From positions 37,870,368 to 37,934,367 of the forward strand of contig NC_052507.1 in NCBI RefSeq assembly GCF_014356525.2: a stretch of DNA of 64,000 nt. Reading direction: 5' to 3'. Source of the stretch: Nilaparvata lugens. Taxonomy: Eukaryota > Arthropoda > Insecta > Hemiptera > Delphacidae. The notes below the pieces were generated by a model. That model saw nothing but the letters and a program-made list of their open reading frames with translations. It ran no database searches and was not told where the DNA came from. The translations under genes and the position numbers were made by a program. Positions 62,061-64,000 of the stretch are shown in pieces. Within the stretch, counting starts at the first letter, position 1. Each line of letters starts with the position of its first letter.

Positions 62061-63611
62061 GGGACAATCCCACTTTGGGACACTTCAAGTTGTGGGAAAT
62101 TAGTAAGTGCTAGGTTGGCAACATCTGCGATGTTTCATCAGCTGCTCATAGCCTTAATTACAGACATAATAATTTGAGATGTAGCACCAGTCGTTATTAA
62201 GAAAAAATTAAAAACATGTTTTTGTAACCTCAAAGTTTTTTTTTGAGAAGAGGAATTTCAATTTTTACTCTAAACATTTACCATTTAAGGTAAGTCTCAC
62301 AGCTAATATGCATTCTGCATTATTTCATGAATATTTTGACATATAGAACATTATTGTACTCTTATTTTTAATCCAGTTATTCCGTCTAAAACAAAGCCAT
62401 GACCATCTGCCGACCTTGGGACAGCCCACATTGGGACACTGCAATCATGATATATGCTCATATTATAACGATGAGCATTGCTTTTGAATCTTATTCTACT
62501 CAATGTAGGCTACATATCAATGAAATAAATTATAAATAAATATGATTTATGATTATAGCCTTTAATGTAGCTTCAAAGGTAGCCATTTCTAACACACTTT
62601 GTGCACATGACTTTTGGTAATAGTTTTCACTAAAAAAATTTCAAATAATGTATTCATACTATCGATGATTATAATAAAATGTTATAAATTAACAAAGAAT
62701 AATGAATTGCTTATTTTTAATTCAATATCACAACTTGGGCATGGGATGTCCCATTGTGGGTCAATCTTAATCCCCAGTTTGGGACACTCCCCAAAAAATT
62801 GTTCATGCAATAAAAAACTCAATTGACAATCAATTCAGTTGCCAACCTCAAGGATGAAAGTGTAAGCAAATACAATAAATATAAAATTATCTTTCCATTC
62901 ATACAAAACTGAAACACTACAAGGCAGTTCTAAGATCACAAGCAATGTATTGCAGTGAAACACTTTTCAATATTGATGGAAATGGAAACTATAAGAAGAG
63001 TTGAAAGACGGATTTTTAGAACCTGCATAAACAAAAAACATGTAGTTGACATCCAGTTCAGACTCCTTCCAAGAGAACAGATTTATAGAGAAATTGAACC
63101 AATAACTGACGCAATGCGCAAAAAGAGAATTTCTTCCTTTGGACATATTCTCAGAACCCCAGCGAATCGATTGTTGAGAAGACTTATTGAAATATTCATG
63201 TGTGCGAAAACAGAAAGAGCCACAATTCCTTGGCTTGTGAAAATAAAAAAAGACATATCGGAACTAAATTTAACTATTGACGATGTCAAAAATCGCACAA
63301 AAATCTATAGGGAAACCATCACTGACAGAAAGAGGATCTTATCTATAAAAACAATTAGGAGAAGGCAACAGGTTTGTTCAGATGAATTGAGAAAAGAAAG
63401 ATCTGACAGAATGAAAAGGTACTGGGAAGAATGGAAGAGAATTGAAGCGAATAAACGAAGAAAGAAGACTAACCAGAGACTACAGTGATCCTATGTGGTC
63501 ATAAAATTGAAAAAAATATATATATAAAATTAAAAAATGTAGATTTCTTCAATTCTTGTCCAAGTTATAGCTGTTTGAATTTTGGTGTCTCAATTTGGGC
63601 TGGTTTACCCT
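62041..63611. mobile_element. TIR-bearing element with GGGACA subterminal repeats
   Basis: Left end AGGGTAAACCAGCCCACG (62041) and right end TTTGGGCTGGTTTACCCT (to about 63611) are inverted repeats of at least 16 bp. The motif TTGGGACA and its relatives recur inside at 62055-62095, 62415-62440 and 62735-62795, as subterminal repeats often do in DNA transposons. The element splits the coding frame of the surrounding LINE. No transposase was recognised. It carries an RTE-like RT remnant instead, so it is probably a non-autonomous element that was itself a target. Target-site duplication is not clear. Confidence 0.7.
62895..63488 (+). pseudogene. RTE-like reverse transcriptase C-terminal remnant
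   Basis: LKHYKAVLRSQAMYCSETLF (about 62910) is followed, after a frame change near 62970, by METIRRVERRIFRTCINK, then IYREIEPITDAMRKKRISSFGHILRTPANRLLRRLI, and a basic tail ending QRLQ at 63488. The pattern (RRVERRIFR, then RKKRISSFGHILR) is typical of the region after the RT in RTE-like and related insect elements. The catalytic RT core is absent. It lies wholly inside the TIR element. Confidence 0.65.
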
Positions 63612-63614
63612 ACT

Positions 63615-63993
63615 TTCTCTGGTTCTTGCATATGAAGCATCTATCCTCCTACCTTCAGAAACAAATTTGAAATCATCTTTGAATTTGAAATCATAGTTCG
63701 GATTTCCGTATTTAAAGATATCTCTAACAAGCTGGACTATTCGAAAACGTCTTTGATCGAAGCTTCAATGTTGAACTAGCAATGTGGGCCGGGGTGATAT
63801 GATCATGGCGTTGTAGAGAGTAGACAAAACGTAGACAATAATTTTGGCAACGCTGTAGTTTATCATTGTGAGTGACTTGCATATCGTTGAGAACAGAACT
63901 ACAATACTTCAAATGTGGGAAGATAAGAGATTGAACCAATAATAATTTGATGTTTCTAGGGAGGATATCGTGCATTTTCTTCAATGCGTGCAT
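63615..63993 (-). pseudogene. LINE RT C-terminal region (proximal piece)
   Basis: MHALKKMHDILPRNIKLLLVQ, SLIFPHLKYCSSVLND and KLQRCQNYCLRFVYSLQRHDHITP match the thumb and post-RT region of Jockey-type LINEs (the LIxSLIFPHxxYC and LQRxQNxCxRF patterns). A frame change near 63740 leads to LVRDIFKYGNPNYDFKF and RRIDASYARTRES, which ends at the insertion point of the TIR element. The catalytic RT core would lie beyond the window edge. Confidence 0.78.
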
Positions 63994-64000
63994 AGCTGAG

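Larger units (their letters stand above)
61261..64000 (-). mobile_element. Jockey-like LINE 3' part, interrupted by a TIR element
   Basis: On minus the RT C-terminal region enters from the window edge (64000) and runs to about 63612. It is interrupted by a 1.57 kb insertion and resumes at about 62040, continuing to the stop at 61864. A 3' untranslated region ends near 61261 in TCAATCAATCAATT. The two coding pieces join sensibly (RRIDASYARTRES, then ALRIPNHQTT). The 5' part lies outside the window. Confidence 0.8.

Overview
This window looks like transposon-packed, AT-rich, gene-poor DNA from an insect nuclear genome. The repeat styles (CR1/Jockey-type LINEs with tails such as AATTTGAATTTG, a Tc1/mariner deletion derivative, long microsatellites, GGTTCGGTTCG-type repeats) suggest a hemipteran, perhaps a planthopper. 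That host assignment is inference from pattern memory, not proof. I found no convincing host protein-coding exon, tRNA, rRNA or CRISPR array. Nearly every long open frame is either a decayed retroelement gene or a by-product of a tandem repeat.

Layout. 0.8-9.9 kb: a gag-only LTR retrotransposon (minus strand; LTRs at 2407-4398 and 7748-8330) lies between two near-identical 1.6 kb copies of one flank. The second copy looks like the empty, pre-insertion site. 10.3-12.2 kb: decayed LINE on plus. 13.4-15.6 kb: dispersed-repeat 3' ends, then a large inverted pair of one repeat family (family D here). 18.2 kb: a CTT array. 20.1-20.9 kb: a perfect AAT array of about 247 units inside a short repeat. 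20.9-24.0 kb: a 0.46 kb duplicated segment, with a GT-rich D copy after the first copy. 24-28.3 kb: nothing recognised. 28.3-31.05 kb: 5'-truncated LINE on minus. 33.9-39.7 kb: a CR1-like LINE with a PHD-finger ORF1, flanked on both sides by a ~101 bp palindromic repeat. 41.6-42.4 kb: another D copy.

44.9-48.85 kb: a second CR1-like LINE, with an SGNH-esterase ORF1 preceded by an 18 bp minisatellite. It is cut off by a diverged solo LTR (about 48.85-50.7 kb) of the same family as the 2.4 kb LTR. 51.2-52.06 kb: GAA then GAT arrays. 52.56-52.74 kb: a small inverted repeat with a hammerhead-like core. 54.80-55.54 kb: a mariner deletion derivative with TA flanks. 57.25-57.39 kb: a hairpin MITE. 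61.26-64.0 kb: a Jockey-like LINE 3' end on minus, split by a 1.57 kb TIR-bearing element that itself carries an RTE-like reverse-transcriptase remnant.

How the parts relate. The LINE ORFs form the usual retrotransposition set (ORF1 RNA-binding protein, then endonuclease plus reverse transcriptase), but every copy has frameshifts and/or truncations, so none looks autonomous as sequenced. The strongest points for follow-up are the empty-site duplication round the gag-only LTR element, the palindromic repeat arrays round the PHD-type LINE, and the nested insertions at the right end. I saw nothing that I can defend as a wholly new functional system.
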